Positions 1 to 9,004 of a stretch of DNA of 64,000 bases are shown piece by piece. Each line of letters begins with the position of its first letter. The stretch's first letter is position 1. Where the stretch lies: the NCBI GenBank assembly GCA_013289855.1, contig JABCZD010000016.1, forward strand, positions 30,626 to 94,625, read 5' to 3'. The stretch is from Acidobacteriota bacterium (GTDB lineage: Bacteria; Acidobacteriota; Terriglobia; Acidiferrales; UBA7541). Under the pieces are notes generated by a model. It made no database searches and was not told the DNA's origin. It worked only from the letters and a program-made list of their open reading frames with translations. The position numbers and the translations under genes are program-made.

Positions 1-1093
1 ACGCCGTGGGCCGTCCACCGCCAATCGCTACCTTCGCTTCTTTCTTTCCCAGCGCCAGGTAGGAGCTCACGCGGTCGTGCTGCTCCTTGCTGACCAGCGG
101 TCCCATCTTCGTTTCGCGTTCGAGCGGTGGCCCAAGTTTGATGCGTTTGGCTTTTTCCGTCATGGCCTCAACGAACTTAGAATAAATTTTCTTTTCCACC
201 AGAATGCGGCTTCCTGCGGAACAAACTTCGCCTTGATTGATAAACACGCCAAACAGCGCGCCATCCACGGAGGCTTCCCAATCCGCATCGGCGAAAAATA
301 TATTCGGTGATTTGCCGCCAAGTTCGAGGGTCACGCGCTTCAGCGTATCCGCCGCGCTCTTCACAATAATCTTGCCGACCGCGGCGCTGCCGGTAAATGC
401 AATCTTGTCCACGCCGGGATGCGCCACCAGCGCCGCCCCCGTCGTTTCACCAGGACCGTTAATGATATTCACCACGCCGGGAGGCACGCCGCATTCTTCA
501 AACCAACTCGCCACTTCCATCGCCGTCAGCGGTGTTTGCTCCGCCGGTTTGAGCACGCAGGCGCAACCCGCCGCAAGCGCCGGCGCCAGCTTCCATGACG
601 CCATCACCAGTGGATAATTCCAAGGAACGATTTGTCCCGCGACGCCGACCGGTTCGCGCATCGTAAAACTCAACGCATTCGCCGGCACGGGATTCACATG
701 GCCCAAAACTTTGTTGGCCATCCCCGCGTAGTACTCGAAACAGGTCGCCGCATCGGCAATGTCGTACTCCGCTTCCACGATGGGTTTGCCGGAATTGCGG
801 CATTCGATTTCCGCAAGATGCGCGGCATTCTGCCGGATTTTCTCGGCGAACTTGTACAATATGCGGCCGCGTTCCTGCGCGGTCGTCGTCGCCCACGGAC
901 CGGAATCAAACGCCGCTCGCGCCGTTTTCACCGCGGAATCCACATCGGCCGCGGTGGCGGACGCGACCTGCGCGATCACTTCTTCCGTCGAAGGATCGTA
1001 CACGGGAAATGTTTCGCCGGCGGATCCATCCACCCATTTGCCGCCAACATAATTTTGATACGTGCGCACCACTGCCTTCGTACCGCTAGACAT
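1..1093 (-). CDS. NAD(P)-dependent aldehyde dehydrogenase, C-terminus beyond the window edge
   Basis: The minus-strand frame is open from the window edge to an ATG at 1093 (a second ATG lies at 1096). A GGGAGG ribosome site sits 5 nt before the 1093 ATG, which favours it. The product begins with the ALDH-typical 'YVGGKWVDGSAGETFPVYDP', then 'VPWNYPL' (cofactor region), 'FTGSAAVGK', 'LELGGKSPNIFF' (general-base Glu) and 'NQGEVCSAGSR' (catalytic Cys). About 364 residues are present; the family is usually about 490, so the end is missing only because of the window. It resembles betaine- or aminobutyraldehyde dehydrogenases. As the last gene of the aminotransferase-permease-ALDH run beside polyamine genes, it probably oxidises aminoaldehydes; that substrate is an inference. 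Confidence 0.9.
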   Translation of the reverse strand, partial: MSSGTKAVVRTYQNYVGGKWVDGSAGETFPVYDPSTEEVIAQVASATAADVDSAVKTARAAFDSGPWATTTAQERGRILYKFAEKIRQNAAHLAEIECRNSGKPIVEAEYDIADAATCFEYYAGMANKVLGHVNPVPANALSFTMREPVGVAGQIVPWNYPLVMASWKLAPALAAGCACVLKPAEQTPLTAMEVASWFEECGVPPGVVNIINGPGETTGAALVAHPGVDKIAFTGSAAVGKIIVKSAADTLKRVTLELGGKSPNIFFADADWEASVDGALFGVFINQGEVCSAGSRILVEKKIYSKFVEAMTEKAKRIKLGPPLERETKMGPLVSKEQHDRVSSYLALGKKEAKVAIGGGRPTA

Positions 1094-1145
1094 CATGACC
1101 TCCCAAATGCGATTCCGCCGCACATCTCAAAAGACGCGCGAAGCT

Positions 1146-2600
1146 CTATACGCCTGAGGCCGGCGCGGCAGCGAGCTTGCGCGCCATCTTGCGTCTGCCA
1201 TAAACAAAGAAAAAATACGCCGCCAACCCCACAAAAAATACCGTTCCCGAAACCATTTCAAATTCGTAGGTCCGCAGCGAGGTAATCAGTTGCGGCGGAA
1301 AATACTGCAACAGTATCCCGAGAATCGTGGTGACCAGGCCGCTCGCTCCGGCCAGCACCAGCACCGGCTTGCTATACACCCCGGAACCGTCTGGCGCGCG
1401 AAAGGCAAATCTCAGGAGCGCGCCAAACACATAAATGTACGGCACGAGCTGCAGCACCACGGCGAGCGAGAGCATGGTCTGAAACGCTTCCTGCACGCTG
1501 GAAAAACGAAAGAACACCACACAGAGCAGCATCGATATCGTGGCATGCACCAAAAGCGCGGCGTACGGCGTAGCGTACTTCGGATGAACGCGGCCCAGCC
1601 ACCCCGGCATGTACGAATCCAGCCCGGCAACAAACGGAATACGCGCCGAACCGCCGAGCCACGCTGAAGCAATGCCGACGATAGAAATGCTGAGCACCAG
1701 CGCAAAAATCGGGACGATCCAGGAAATCCCAATCCCCGCCGCCATCCCGCCGACAGCCTGCACAATGCCTTGCAGGACACTCATCTTGTTTCGGCCCAAA
1801 GCCACGAGCAACGTCAGCGTCGTGCCGATGTATAGCACTCCGGAAATAACGCCTCCCCACGCGACCGCGCCGGGCAAGGTCTTCCGCGGCTCTTGAATTT
1901 CGTCGCCCATGATGGAAGCAAGCTCCAGTCCCACAAGAGCGAAGCAGATGACGCCGAACGAATTCAAAACAAAACGCGGATCGTGAGGAATCTTGAAATC
2001 CGCAGCAGTGACGGTAATGCCGTCTCGCAGCACCACGATCACGCCCAAAGTAATCAGCGTGACCGCCGCAATTCCCGTTCCTACCGCGCCGAGATTGTTG
2101 ATCCACTTCCCAACTCTCGAACCGACGATGTTCAACACCGTCAGTATTGCCAGAAGCGCCAGCGAAACCCACAGCGCAAACGATTTATTGTCCGCCAGCG
2201 CTTGATGGCCGTTGCCCAGAACAAATACCGAGACGCCGACGAAGTACAACATGATCGTCGGCACGTACATCATGTTGTTCGTCCAATAGCACCAGCCAGA
2301 AAGAAAGCCATGAAAGTCGCCGAAAACTTCCTTGGCCCACAAATAAACGCCACCTTCACCAGGATAGCGATGCGCCAGTTCGATCACGGCGATTCCCTGC
2401 GGCCAGAAAAACAGCAGCAGCGAAATGATCCACAGCCAGACGGTTACGCCGCCATTCGCGGCAATCGACGGAACAACGTTGAGGTTGAAAACTGCAACGA
2501 CAAAAAGCAGAACAAGATCCCAGCGCCCGAGCACCCGCCGCAAATTGGGTGCGTGCTCCGTGCCGGCTATGGCGTCGGCGCTGGTGATATTGGTGGCCAA
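1146..2600 (-). CDS. APC-superfamily amino acid/polyamine permease
   Basis: This 484-residue inner-membrane protein has about 12 hydrophobic segments spread over its whole length. The N-terminal part ('LFVVAVFNLNVVPSIAANGG', then 'YPGEGGVYLWAKEVFGDF') matches the substrate-binding helices of the APC amino acid/polyamine family. Translation most likely starts at a TTG (2600), with GGAGAA 6 nt upstream. It lies 18 bp after the aminotransferase gene and 52 bp before the aldehyde dehydrogenase, so the three are probably co-transcribed. The context suggests uptake or exchange of an amine or amino acid. Substrate cannot be read from the sequence. Confidence 0.88.
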   Translation of the reverse strand: MATNITSADAIAGTEHAPNLRRVLGRWDLVLLFVVAVFNLNVVPSIAANGGVTVWLWIISLLLFFWPQGIAVIELAHRYPGEGGVYLWAKEVFGDFHGFLSGWCYWTNNMMYVPTIMLYFVGVSVFVLGNGHQALADNKSFALWVSLALLAILTVLNIVGSRVGKWINNLGAVGTGIAAVTLITLGVIVVLRDGITVTAADFKIPHDPRFVLNSFGVICFALVGLELASIMGDEIQEPRKTLPGAVAWGGVISGVLYIGTTLTLLVALGRNKMSVLQGIVQAVGGMAAGIGISWIVPIFALVLSISIVGIASAWLGGSARIPFVAGLDSYMPGWLGRVHPKYATPYAALLVHATISMLLCVVFFRFSSVQEAFQTMLSLAVVLQLVPYIYVFGALLRFAFRAPDGSGVYSKPVLVLAGASGLVTTILGILLQYFPPQLITSLRTYEFEMVSGTVFFVGLAAYFFFVYGRRKMARKLAAAPASGV

Positions 2601-2618
2601 GAAATTCTCCGGAAACTT

Positions 2619-4001
2619 TTAATGGCCAGCTGCGCCGACAAACGCCAGGCCGCGGCCCGCCTGCGCTTTTGCGAGCGCAGGAGCGATTTCATCAAACACC
2701 GCCAGATGCTTGTCGATATCCACTTCCGTGTGTTGCACGGAAATAGTCCACTGCTCGTCCCACCAATACGGCTGGGCGAGCACGCCGCGATTTACCATGG
2801 CGAACCAGTATTGCCGCCAGAGGTCGACGTCGATTTTTGTCCAGTCGCGATAATTTTGAATCTCTTTGGGATACAGCATCAGCGCGCCGTTGACGCCCGC
2901 GCTGACAACGTACGCCTGCAGGCCCGCCTTCGCGACGATGCCGCGATAGCCTTCGGTCAATTTTTTGCTGAGCTTCGCGGTGTGCTCGTAGTTCGCGCGC
3001 GTGAGCACTTCACGGAACGTGGCAAGACCCGCGGACATGGCCACGCGATTGGTGTTGTACGTTCCGCCGTGAAACACTTTGTGATCGCTGATCAAGTGCA
3101 TCACTTGCTTGCTGGCGCCAAAAGCGCCGAGCGGCAAGCCGCCACCGATGGATTTCGCCAGGCAAATCATGTCCGGCTTCACGCCAAAATAATCGCTGGC
3201 GCCGCCCCAGGCCAGCTTGGCGCCGGTTTTCACTTCGTCAAAAATCAGCAGCGCGCCATTTTTCGTGCAAATTTCCCGCAGCCCTTCCAGAAATCCGGGC
3301 TGCGGCATGCACAGTCCGACGTTCATCAAAATGGGTTCGAGAATAATCGCGGCTATCTGCCCGGGATATTCCTTGAAGCGGTGCTCGACGCTGGGCAAAT
3401 TGTTAAAGCTCGCCACCACTACGTTAGCGACGCTGGATTTCGGTATGCCACCGCCGCCAGGCACGGAAGTCGGCGCATCCGCATCGCCCCAATCTTCGGC
3501 TTTGGGCTTCACGCTAACGAGCGCGGTATCGTGCAATCCGTGGTACGAACCTTCAAACTTCAAAATCTTGTCGCGACCCGTGGCCGCGCGCGCGATGCGG
3601 CAAGCGTGCATGGTCACTTCCGTGCCGCTGGAACCGAATCGCACCATCTCCACCGGATACCGCTTGCAGATTTCTTCCGCCAGTTCCCATTCCTGTTCGT
3701 GCGGCATGCCGAAGGTGGTGCCTTCATGCAGCTTTTCTTCTACCGCCTTCACCACCGCGGGATGGCAGTGCCCGGCCATCAGCGCGCCGAAACACAAATT
3801 GTGATCAACGTACTCGTTGCTGTCGATATCGTGAATGCGGCCGGCTTTGCCATCTTTCACGAAAATCGGATACGGCTCGTAATGCCGGTAATTGCTGGCG
3901 ACTCCCAGTGGAATACGTTCCAGCGCCCGCTTATGCGCGGCGGCGGATTTGGGCGTGCGTTTTTCGTAGCTGGCAATCTCTTTTTGCAGTTCGTCGTGCA
4001 T
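2619..4001 (-). CDS. Class III PLP aminotransferase, glutamate-1-semialdehyde aminomutase-like
   Basis: The 460-residue protein shows the class III fold-type I pattern: 'GSSGTEVTMHACRIARAATG' (phosphate cup), 'FEGSYHGLHD', 'LIFDEVKTGAKLAWGG' (Asp for the pyridine nitrogen) and 'LAKSIGGGLPLGAFG' with the Schiff-base Lys. The ATG at 4001 is preferred over one at 4025 because GGAGAAG lies 4 nt upstream of it. It resembles HemL, but HemL usually sits in haem or housekeeping contexts. Here the gene is 18 bp from an amine permease and near Pot transporter and amine oxidase genes, so an amine or amino-acid aminotransferase is more likely. The exact substrate is open. Confidence 0.85.
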   Translation of the reverse strand: MHDELQKEIASYEKRTPKSAAAHKRALERIPLGVASNYRHYEPYPIFVKDGKAGRIHDIDSNEYVDHNLCFGALMAGHCHPAVVKAVEEKLHEGTTFGMPHEQEWELAEEICKRYPVEMVRFGSSGTEVTMHACRIARAATGRDKILKFEGSYHGLHDTALVSVKPKAEDWGDADAPTSVPGGGGIPKSSVANVVVASFNNLPSVEHRFKEYPGQIAAIILEPILMNVGLCMPQPGFLEGLREICTKNGALLIFDEVKTGAKLAWGGASDYFGVKPDMICLAKSIGGGLPLGAFGASKQVMHLISDHKVFHGGTYNTNRVAMSAGLATFREVLTRANYEHTAKLSKKLTEGYRGIVAKAGLQAYVVSAGVNGALMLYPKEIQNYRDWTKIDVDLWRQYWFAMVNRGVLAQPYWWDEQWTISVQHTEVDIDKHLAVFDEIAPALAKAQAGRGLAFVGAAGH

Positions 4002-4125
4002 GGTACTTCTCCATAAATGGCCCACCGCGGTGCGGCGAGCCGGCAGGTCTGTTCCCTGCGGTCAGTTTAGTGCGTATGTCTATCTTAGTTCATTCTCACA
4101 GGCTGAGTTCGTTTGCGCAGGAGAA

Positions 4126-4151
4126 GGCGCGACCCATCCGCGAGTCGCGCC
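4126..4151 (-). terminator. Hairpin between the TonB receptor and aminotransferase genes
   Basis: An 8-bp perfect inverted repeat (GGCGCGAC at 4126-4133, GTCGCGCC at 4144-4151) surrounds a 10-nt loop. It starts 28 bp beyond the receptor stop codon. The run of T after the stem is weak on the minus strand (TTCTCC), so it may be an inefficient terminator or attenuator that lowers expression of the downstream catabolic genes. Confidence 0.45.
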
Positions 4152-4178
4152 ATTAAATATCGTCCGTCCGCTGCTAAC

Positions 4179-7100
4179 TCAGAATAAAACCTTCAGCCCG
4201 AATTGCAGCACACGAGGATCCCGTGCCTTCAGGATCTGTCCAAAGGTGGCGTTGGAAAAGTTGCCGTCGGGATTCTCGAACTGCGTATGGTTGAAAAGAT
4301 TATAGAATTCGCTGCGAAACTCCGTGTCAAAACGCTCGCTGATTCTGGTCTTCTTCGCAACCACCATATCGGTTTGGCTGAGCGCGGGGCCGCAGCACAA
4401 GGCGTGCGGCGTGTTACCGAAGGTCCCCAGGTTTGAATCACTGAAATTTGAGATGTTGAAGTAGTAGTTGCCGGCGTTGTTTTTGGGATTAAGGAATTGC
4501 ACGTTGCCCGTGACCTGCGGGGTATTGGCGCTCTCAAAGAAAATGCTGCTCTCCAACTCCGTATCGTCCTGGTCCTGAATACGAATGGGGAAGCCACTCT
4601 GGTAGGTAATGATGGCGGAAAGTTGCCAGCCGTTGATGAATTTCCCGGTGATGCCCGGATGCACGGGAATGGGCAGTTCCCAAACCGGACTAAAGACAAA
4701 ACGGTTTTTCGCGGAGAGCAGCGATATACCGCGTGTGGCATCAGCACTGATGGGATTCAACTCGTTCTCGAACGATGCCCCCTGGTCGATAGCTTTGCTG
4801 AAGGTATACGACCCCTGGAACATCAGTCCGTGAGAGTAGTTCTTCTCCACCGATACTTGCAGGCCGTTGTAATTGGAATTGGCGATGGTGTTTTCCGAGA
4901 AAATGTTGCTGAACACCGGTACGCCGTCCGACGGGCAGCCAACGCCGGTAAACGGATTGCAATTGGGCGAAGAATACGGACGCAGTCCGACGAGTGTGAT
5001 GGGCGTTCCACCAGGCGCGCCCGTGATGGTGCAAGCAGCGGGAGAGGTAGCACTGGGGCAAGGAATATTTGCTCCGTTTGTTCCAGTACCCGGAATATAG
5101 GGCAGGTGAAAGACGGAACCCGCCGGCAAAGTGAAAGAGTAGCTATTGTCCGAATCAAAGGGGCCGCAAGGCTGGTTCGGAATATTTAGATTACTAATGT
5201 CCAGGCAGGTTTTCGCATTCCCATAATCGAGATCCTGCGAGGCCAGGAGGTGGTGCGCCTGCGTGCCGACGTACGCGATGCGCAACAACATATCCTTGGT
5301 CAATTGCCGCTCGATGGTTAAGTTGTACTGTTCGGCGTATTGCGACCTTAGATGCGGCTGGAATTCGCCGAAGAGCAGCGCGGTGCGGAAAGACGACCAG
5401 TCGACGCAGCCATTGGGTCCCGCGGGATCGAAGCACGGTGTGCTCGGAGTCTGGTTGATTATGCCGTTGGAGTTGTTCGGGCTTTGCGTGCCGGATTGCG
5501 ACACGAAGGGCGTATTAAATTGCGGCGAGGACAAGAACACGCTGGTGCCGAACGGCGGCTCGGCGCTGAATTGTTCCAGCACGAGTTGTTCGATCGGATT
5601 GTAGAAAATTCCGTAACCGCCGCGAATCGTGGACTTGCCCGGGCCGCCGGTGAGCTTGGCCAGCCATCCTTCCGTCCAGCTGGGGCTGTACGCCAGTCCG
5701 ATGCGTGGCGCAAACCCTTTGTAATAGGTGGTGGTGAGGCCTCGGGGAACGCCCTGGTCGTTGGGAAAAACCAAGCCCAACGGGAAATAGGCGTTGTTTG
5801 GCGAGTTTTCGCCGCAGTCTTGCGAGCTCGCGTTGAGCGCGGTTTCGTTGGCTTGGGATAGGAAACACGGATATTGCGTGGTGGCCTGCCCCGGACGGAA
5901 AGTCTGCAAGCGGTTGCCATTGTCCGTGTAAGGAGTATTCAGTTCCCAGCGCAAGCCGTAATTCAACGTCAGGTTTGATTTAATCTTCCAGCTGTCTTGC
6001 GCGTACAAATACAGGCTGGTGGTGCGATCATTCTCGGCCTGTGCCGCGCCTTGCGTGAAAGTGGTAGGCACACCGAGGAAATAATCCGCGTTGGCGTTCT
6101 GGTAACCCAGATCGTTATTCGTTCCCGCGGTCTGGAAGGAATACCCGCCGTTCACGTTGAAGTACAACAATTGATCGAAGCGCTGACGGCGAACGTCAAC
6201 ACCAAATTTCGTGCTGTGCTTCCCGAAGATTTTGCTGTAGTTGTCGGTCCATTGAAAGGTGTTGCCGACTTGCGGCAGCTCACCTTCACTGTTGTTGCCG
6301 ATAACGAAGCCGCCACTAACGTTCACAAATGGCACGCCTTGATGCCCTGGAAGGTTTGCGGTAATCCCCGCGGTCGGATTGTTGGGGTCTGAGAAGCAAT
6401 TCGCGGTCGGCACAGCCGCGCCGCAAGAGTCATGCACGCTGGGGAGGATATTCACGGGATGGTTGAGGTCGCCCTGCCCTTCCCGGAAGTAGACAAAGCG
6501 GAATTCGTTAACCGCGGTAGAGCCCAGCGTCCAGGTATGGCCGATATTCCACTGCTGAACGCGCGTCTTGAAAAGTGCTCCGAATCCCGGCAAATTCGCG
6601 CCAGCGCCCTGGAAATTGGAAAACGGCTCGGTTTCGGAATCGTTGTTGAAGTAGTAGTAGACGCTCAGTTGCATCGACGGAGCTATGGCGTAGTCGTAAC
6701 GAACGGTAAATTGGTTGCTGGTGTCGCTCAGAACCGGTGACCCGGTAAACGTCCCGACTCCGAACGGAGCCACGTAATTATTGTAAAGCGCCTGCGCTGT
6801 GGGATCGAAACAAGCGGTAGGAACCACGCTGTTGGGAAAGATACTAGCGTACGGGGTGTTCGGCACGATGGGCGCACCGCCGATCGCGGTAACCGCCTGT
6901 TGACACGTCTGGCCATTACCGCCCGTTCTATTCGCCAGCTGCGTCGCGAAGGTTTGGTCAGTCAGAACTCCGCCAAGCCCGCCGCCGGGACCGAAGTTGC
7001 CAGCGGCTTCATCGGCGGTCGGGAGAAACACTTGCCCCGACGAGATGCCCTGCCGCAAGCGATTCCCCTCGTACGACCCGAAGGCGAACATCTTGTTTTT

Positions 7101-8027
7101 CACGATGGGCACGCCGAGGGTGGCGCCAAACTGATTCTGCTTATAGTCCGGAACGCCGGAATCGAAAAATCCCTTGGTATTCAAGACGTCGTTGCGAATA
7201 AATTCGTAAAAATCGCCGTGAATGTCATTGGTGCCGGATTTGGTGACCACGTTGACCACCGAGCCGGAATTTCTGCCGTACTCGGCGTCGAAGGTGTTGG
7301 TCAGCACGCGAAATTCCGAGATGGCATCGGGCGACGGCTGAATCGCGGGACCGTTGACGAAGAGGTCGTTGCCATCGCCGCCGTTGACCATGTAATTGTT
7401 GGAACGCCCGCGGCCGCCGTTGACGGAGACGACGCCCGGATTATCGCTGCCGTAAAAAAGATCCGCGCCGAGCTGTGATTGCACGCCGGGCTGCAGTTGC
7501 AGCAACTGGTAAGTATTTCGCGTGCTTAACGGAAGTTCGGTTACGGCTCGGTCCGTCATTACCGCGCCGAGCTGCGTGGTGGTGGTGTCGATCACCGCGG
7601 AGGCGCCGGAGACTTCCACGGTTTCTGTAGCGCCGCCAACCTGCAGGGAGACGTCCACTCCCACAATTTGGTCAAGGTTAAGCGGGATGCCCTTGCGGAC
7701 GTACTTTTTGAAACCTGTGACAGTGACCTCGATTTCGTAAGTGCCAACGGGGACTTCGAGAAAAAGATATTCGCCGGAAGCGTCGGTTTGCGCTTCACGG
7801 ACTTTATTGGTTCCCTCGTTGGTCAGTATGACCTTGGCGGCGGCAACCGCCGCGCCGCTGTTATCCGTGACCGTACCGCGGAAGCGGCCGCCGGTGCTCT
7901 GCGCAGCCGCGTTGGGCGCGGCGATGAGCACGCTACAGACCATCAGCAAGAATGCCAAAAGAAAACTCAGAAAGGACGCGCGCGCGGACGAACAGCCCCT
8001 TGCTACCCTCATGTGACCCACCCCCAT
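4179..8027 (-). CDS. Oar-like TonB-dependent outer-membrane receptor with carboxypeptidase-regulatory N-domain
   Basis: This is a 1282-residue exported protein. A signal segment ('FLLAFLLMVCSVLIAAP') is followed by a carboxypeptidase-regulatory-like beta domain at about residues 45-130 ('GRFRGTVTDNSGAAVAAAKV'). Next comes a plug domain at about 135-290 with 'SVNGGRGRSNNYMVNGGD' and 'FDAEYGRNSGSVVNVVTKSG'. A long beta-barrel ends in 'VLQFGLKVLF', with the terminal Phe expected of an outer-membrane protein. Length and order match the large Oar/SusC-like receptors that are abundant in Acidobacteriota. It reads away from the regulator across a 112-bp spacer and lies upstream of amine-catabolic genes, so it may import an amine-containing oligomer or peptide (inference). 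A downstream in-frame ATG at 8012 is an alternative start. Confidence 0.9.
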   Translation of the reverse strand: MGVGHMRVARGCSSARASFLSFLLAFLLMVCSVLIAAPNAAAQSTGGRFRGTVTDNSGAAVAAAKVILTNEGTNKVREAQTDASGEYLFLEVPVGTYEIEVTVTGFKKYVRKGIPLNLDQIVGVDVSLQVGGATETVEVSGASAVIDTTTTQLGAVMTDRAVTELPLSTRNTYQLLQLQPGVQSQLGADLFYGSDNPGVVSVNGGRGRSNNYMVNGGDGNDLFVNGPAIQPSPDAISEFRVLTNTFDAEYGRNSGSVVNVVTKSGTNDIHGDFYEFIRNDVLNTKGFFDSGVPDYKQNQFGATLGVPIVKNKMFAFGSYEGNRLRQGISSGQVFLPTADEAAGNFGPGGGLGGVLTDQTFATQLANRTGGNGQTCQQAVTAIGGAPIVPNTPYASIFPNSVVPTACFDPTAQALYNNYVAPFGVGTFTGSPVLSDTSNQFTVRYDYAIAPSMQLSVYYYFNNDSETEPFSNFQGAGANLPGFGALFKTRVQQWNIGHTWTLGSTAVNEFRFVYFREGQGDLNHPVNILPSVHDSCGAAVPTANCFSDPNNPTAGITANLPGHQGVPFVNVSGGFVIGNNSEGELPQVGNTFQWTDNYSKIFGKHSTKFGVDVRRQRFDQLLYFNVNGGYSFQTAGTNNDLGYQNANADYFLGVPTTFTQGAAQAENDRTTSLYLYAQDSWKIKSNLTLNYGLRWELNTPYTDNGNRLQTFRPGQATTQYPCFLSQANETALNASSQDCGENSPNNAYFPLGLVFPNDQGVPRGLTTTYYKGFAPRIGLAYSPSWTEGWLAKLTGGPGKSTIRGGYGIFYNPIEQLVLEQFSAEPPFGTSVFLSSPQFNTPFVSQSGTQSPNNSNGIINQTPSTPCFDPAGPNGCVDWSSFRTALLFGEFQPHLRSQYAEQYNLTIERQLTKDMLLRIAYVGTQAHHLLASQDLDYGNAKTCLDISNLNIPNQPCGPFDSDNSYSFTLPAGSVFHLPYIPGTGTNGANIPCPSATSPAACTITGAPGGTPITLVGLRPYSSPNCNPFTGVGCPSDGVPVFSNIFSENTIANSNYNGLQVSVEKNYSHGLMFQGSYTFSKAIDQGASFENELNPISADATRGISLLSAKNRFVFSPVWELPIPVHPGITGKFINGWQLSAIITYQSGFPIRIQDQDDTELESSIFFESANTPQVTGNVQFLNPKNNAGNYYFNISNFSDSNLGTFGNTPHALCCGPALSQTDMVVAKKTRISERFDTEFRSEFYNLFNHTQFENPDGNFSNATFGQILKARDPRVLQFGLKVLF

Positions 8028-8082
8028 GTGAACTTACCCCTGTGCAGCCGAAAAATTTCTTTTGCGTACTTATTCTTCGAGG

Positions 8083-8111
8083 TTGCTGCGATTACCGAAC
8101 CTTACTATAAT
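8083..8111 (+). promoter_or_regulatory. Sigma70-type promoter of the MerR-XRE-cupin regulator
   Basis: A perfect TATAAT (8106-8111) lies 17 nt after TTGCTG (8083-8088), which is a weak -35. It is 28 bp upstream of the regulator start, in the only spacer of the divergent cluster. Autoregulation and control of both arms from here is plausible but inferred. Confidence 0.5.
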
Positions 8112-8139
8112 CCCGCAAACTTAGAGAAAGCCGGGACCG

Positions 8140-8970
8140 GTGTCAAGCAGAAAGAATTCATGCGATAAATCGGCAAATCGCGGGCCGGCGCGCGCGCTGC
8201 GCATCAGCGAAGTGGCGGGCCGCGTGGGCATCTCTTCTTCGGCGCTGCGGGCGTGGGAGATTCTGGGGCTGGTTTCGCCGCAGCGCACCGCCAGCCGCTA
8301 CCGCGTGTACAGCGAAGCGGACGTGCGGCTGCTGCAGCGCGCGGTATTTTTGCGGCGCGCTCGCGGGTTGAATCCCGCGGCCATCGTGCACGAATTGAAA
8401 CGCCAGGGCGTGGTTACGCACTCGGCGGAAGCGGCGTCGTTGCCGGGCCAGCGCTTTCGCCGGCTGCGGGCGCGCCGCGGACTTTCGCTGGCGCAGGTGG
8501 CGCAGGCTACCGGCGTGTCCATCGGATTCCTCAGCGCGCTGGAACGCGGACAAATGCGCGCTTCCGTGGCCACGCTGCGGCGCGTGGCGCGCTTTTACCG
8601 CACCAACATTCTTTCCTTCTTCGAGGCGGCCGAGGAAAATCCGCGAGTGGTGCGGCGGCAGCAGCGCAAAATTCTGGAGACCGCGCCGGGCGTGCGCATG
8701 GAACTGCTGGCCTGGGGACGCACGGCCATGGAGCCGCACCTGTTCCGCATCAAGCCGGGCGGCGGCAGCGGCGAATCCTACGCGCACGAAGGCGAGGAGT
8801 TTCTACACGTCTTGCGCGGGCAATTTGAGATTTGGCTGGGCGCGAACGAACATCATCTGCTGAAAACCGGGGACAGTTTGTATTTTGAAAGTTCCACGCC
8901 GCATCGCTGGAAAAATCCTGGTCGCGCGGAGACGTCGCTGTTGTGGATTAATACGCCGCCGACGTTTTGA
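8140..8970 (+). CDS. Three-domain transcriptional regulator: MerR HTH + XRE HTH + cupin
   Basis: This 276-residue protein starts at GTG. Residues about 20-80 form a MerR-type winged helix ('LRISEVAGRVGISSSALRAW', then 'RYRVYSEADVRLL'). Residues about 108-165 form a second, XRE/Cro-type HTH ('RRGLSLAQVAQATGVSIGFL', 'SALERGQMRASVATLRRVA'). Residues about 195-272 are a small cupin ('EGEEFLHVLRGQFEIWLG', 'GDSLYFESSTPHRW'). XRE-cupin regulators such as PuuR control polyamine catabolism, and a leading MerR domain is an addition to that plan. Its position between the receptor and the Pot operon suggests that it senses an amine or its product. The domain reading is strong; ligand and targets are inferred. 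Confidence 0.85.
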   Translation: MSSRKNSCDKSANRGPARALRISEVAGRVGISSSALRAWEILGLVSPQRTASRYRVYSEADVRLLQRAVFLRRARGLNPAAIVHELKRQGVVTHSAEAASLPGQRFRRLRARRGLSLAQVAQATGVSIGFLSALERGQMRASVATLRRVARFYRTNILSFFEAAEENPRVVRRQQRKILETAPGVRMELLAWGRTAMEPHLFRIKPGGGSGESYAHEGEEFLHVLRGQFEIWLGANEHHLLKTGDSLYFESSTPHRWKNPGRAETSLLWINTPPTF

Positions 8971-9004
8971 CGCCGGCGTTCTAAAAGGGTGTTGAGGGAT
9001 AAAC

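Noticed and set aside
1893..4016. Plus-strand open frame of 707 codons
   Set aside because: It is antisense to the permease and aminotransferase, whose motifs are clear; its translation is Arg/Gln/His-rich without domains.
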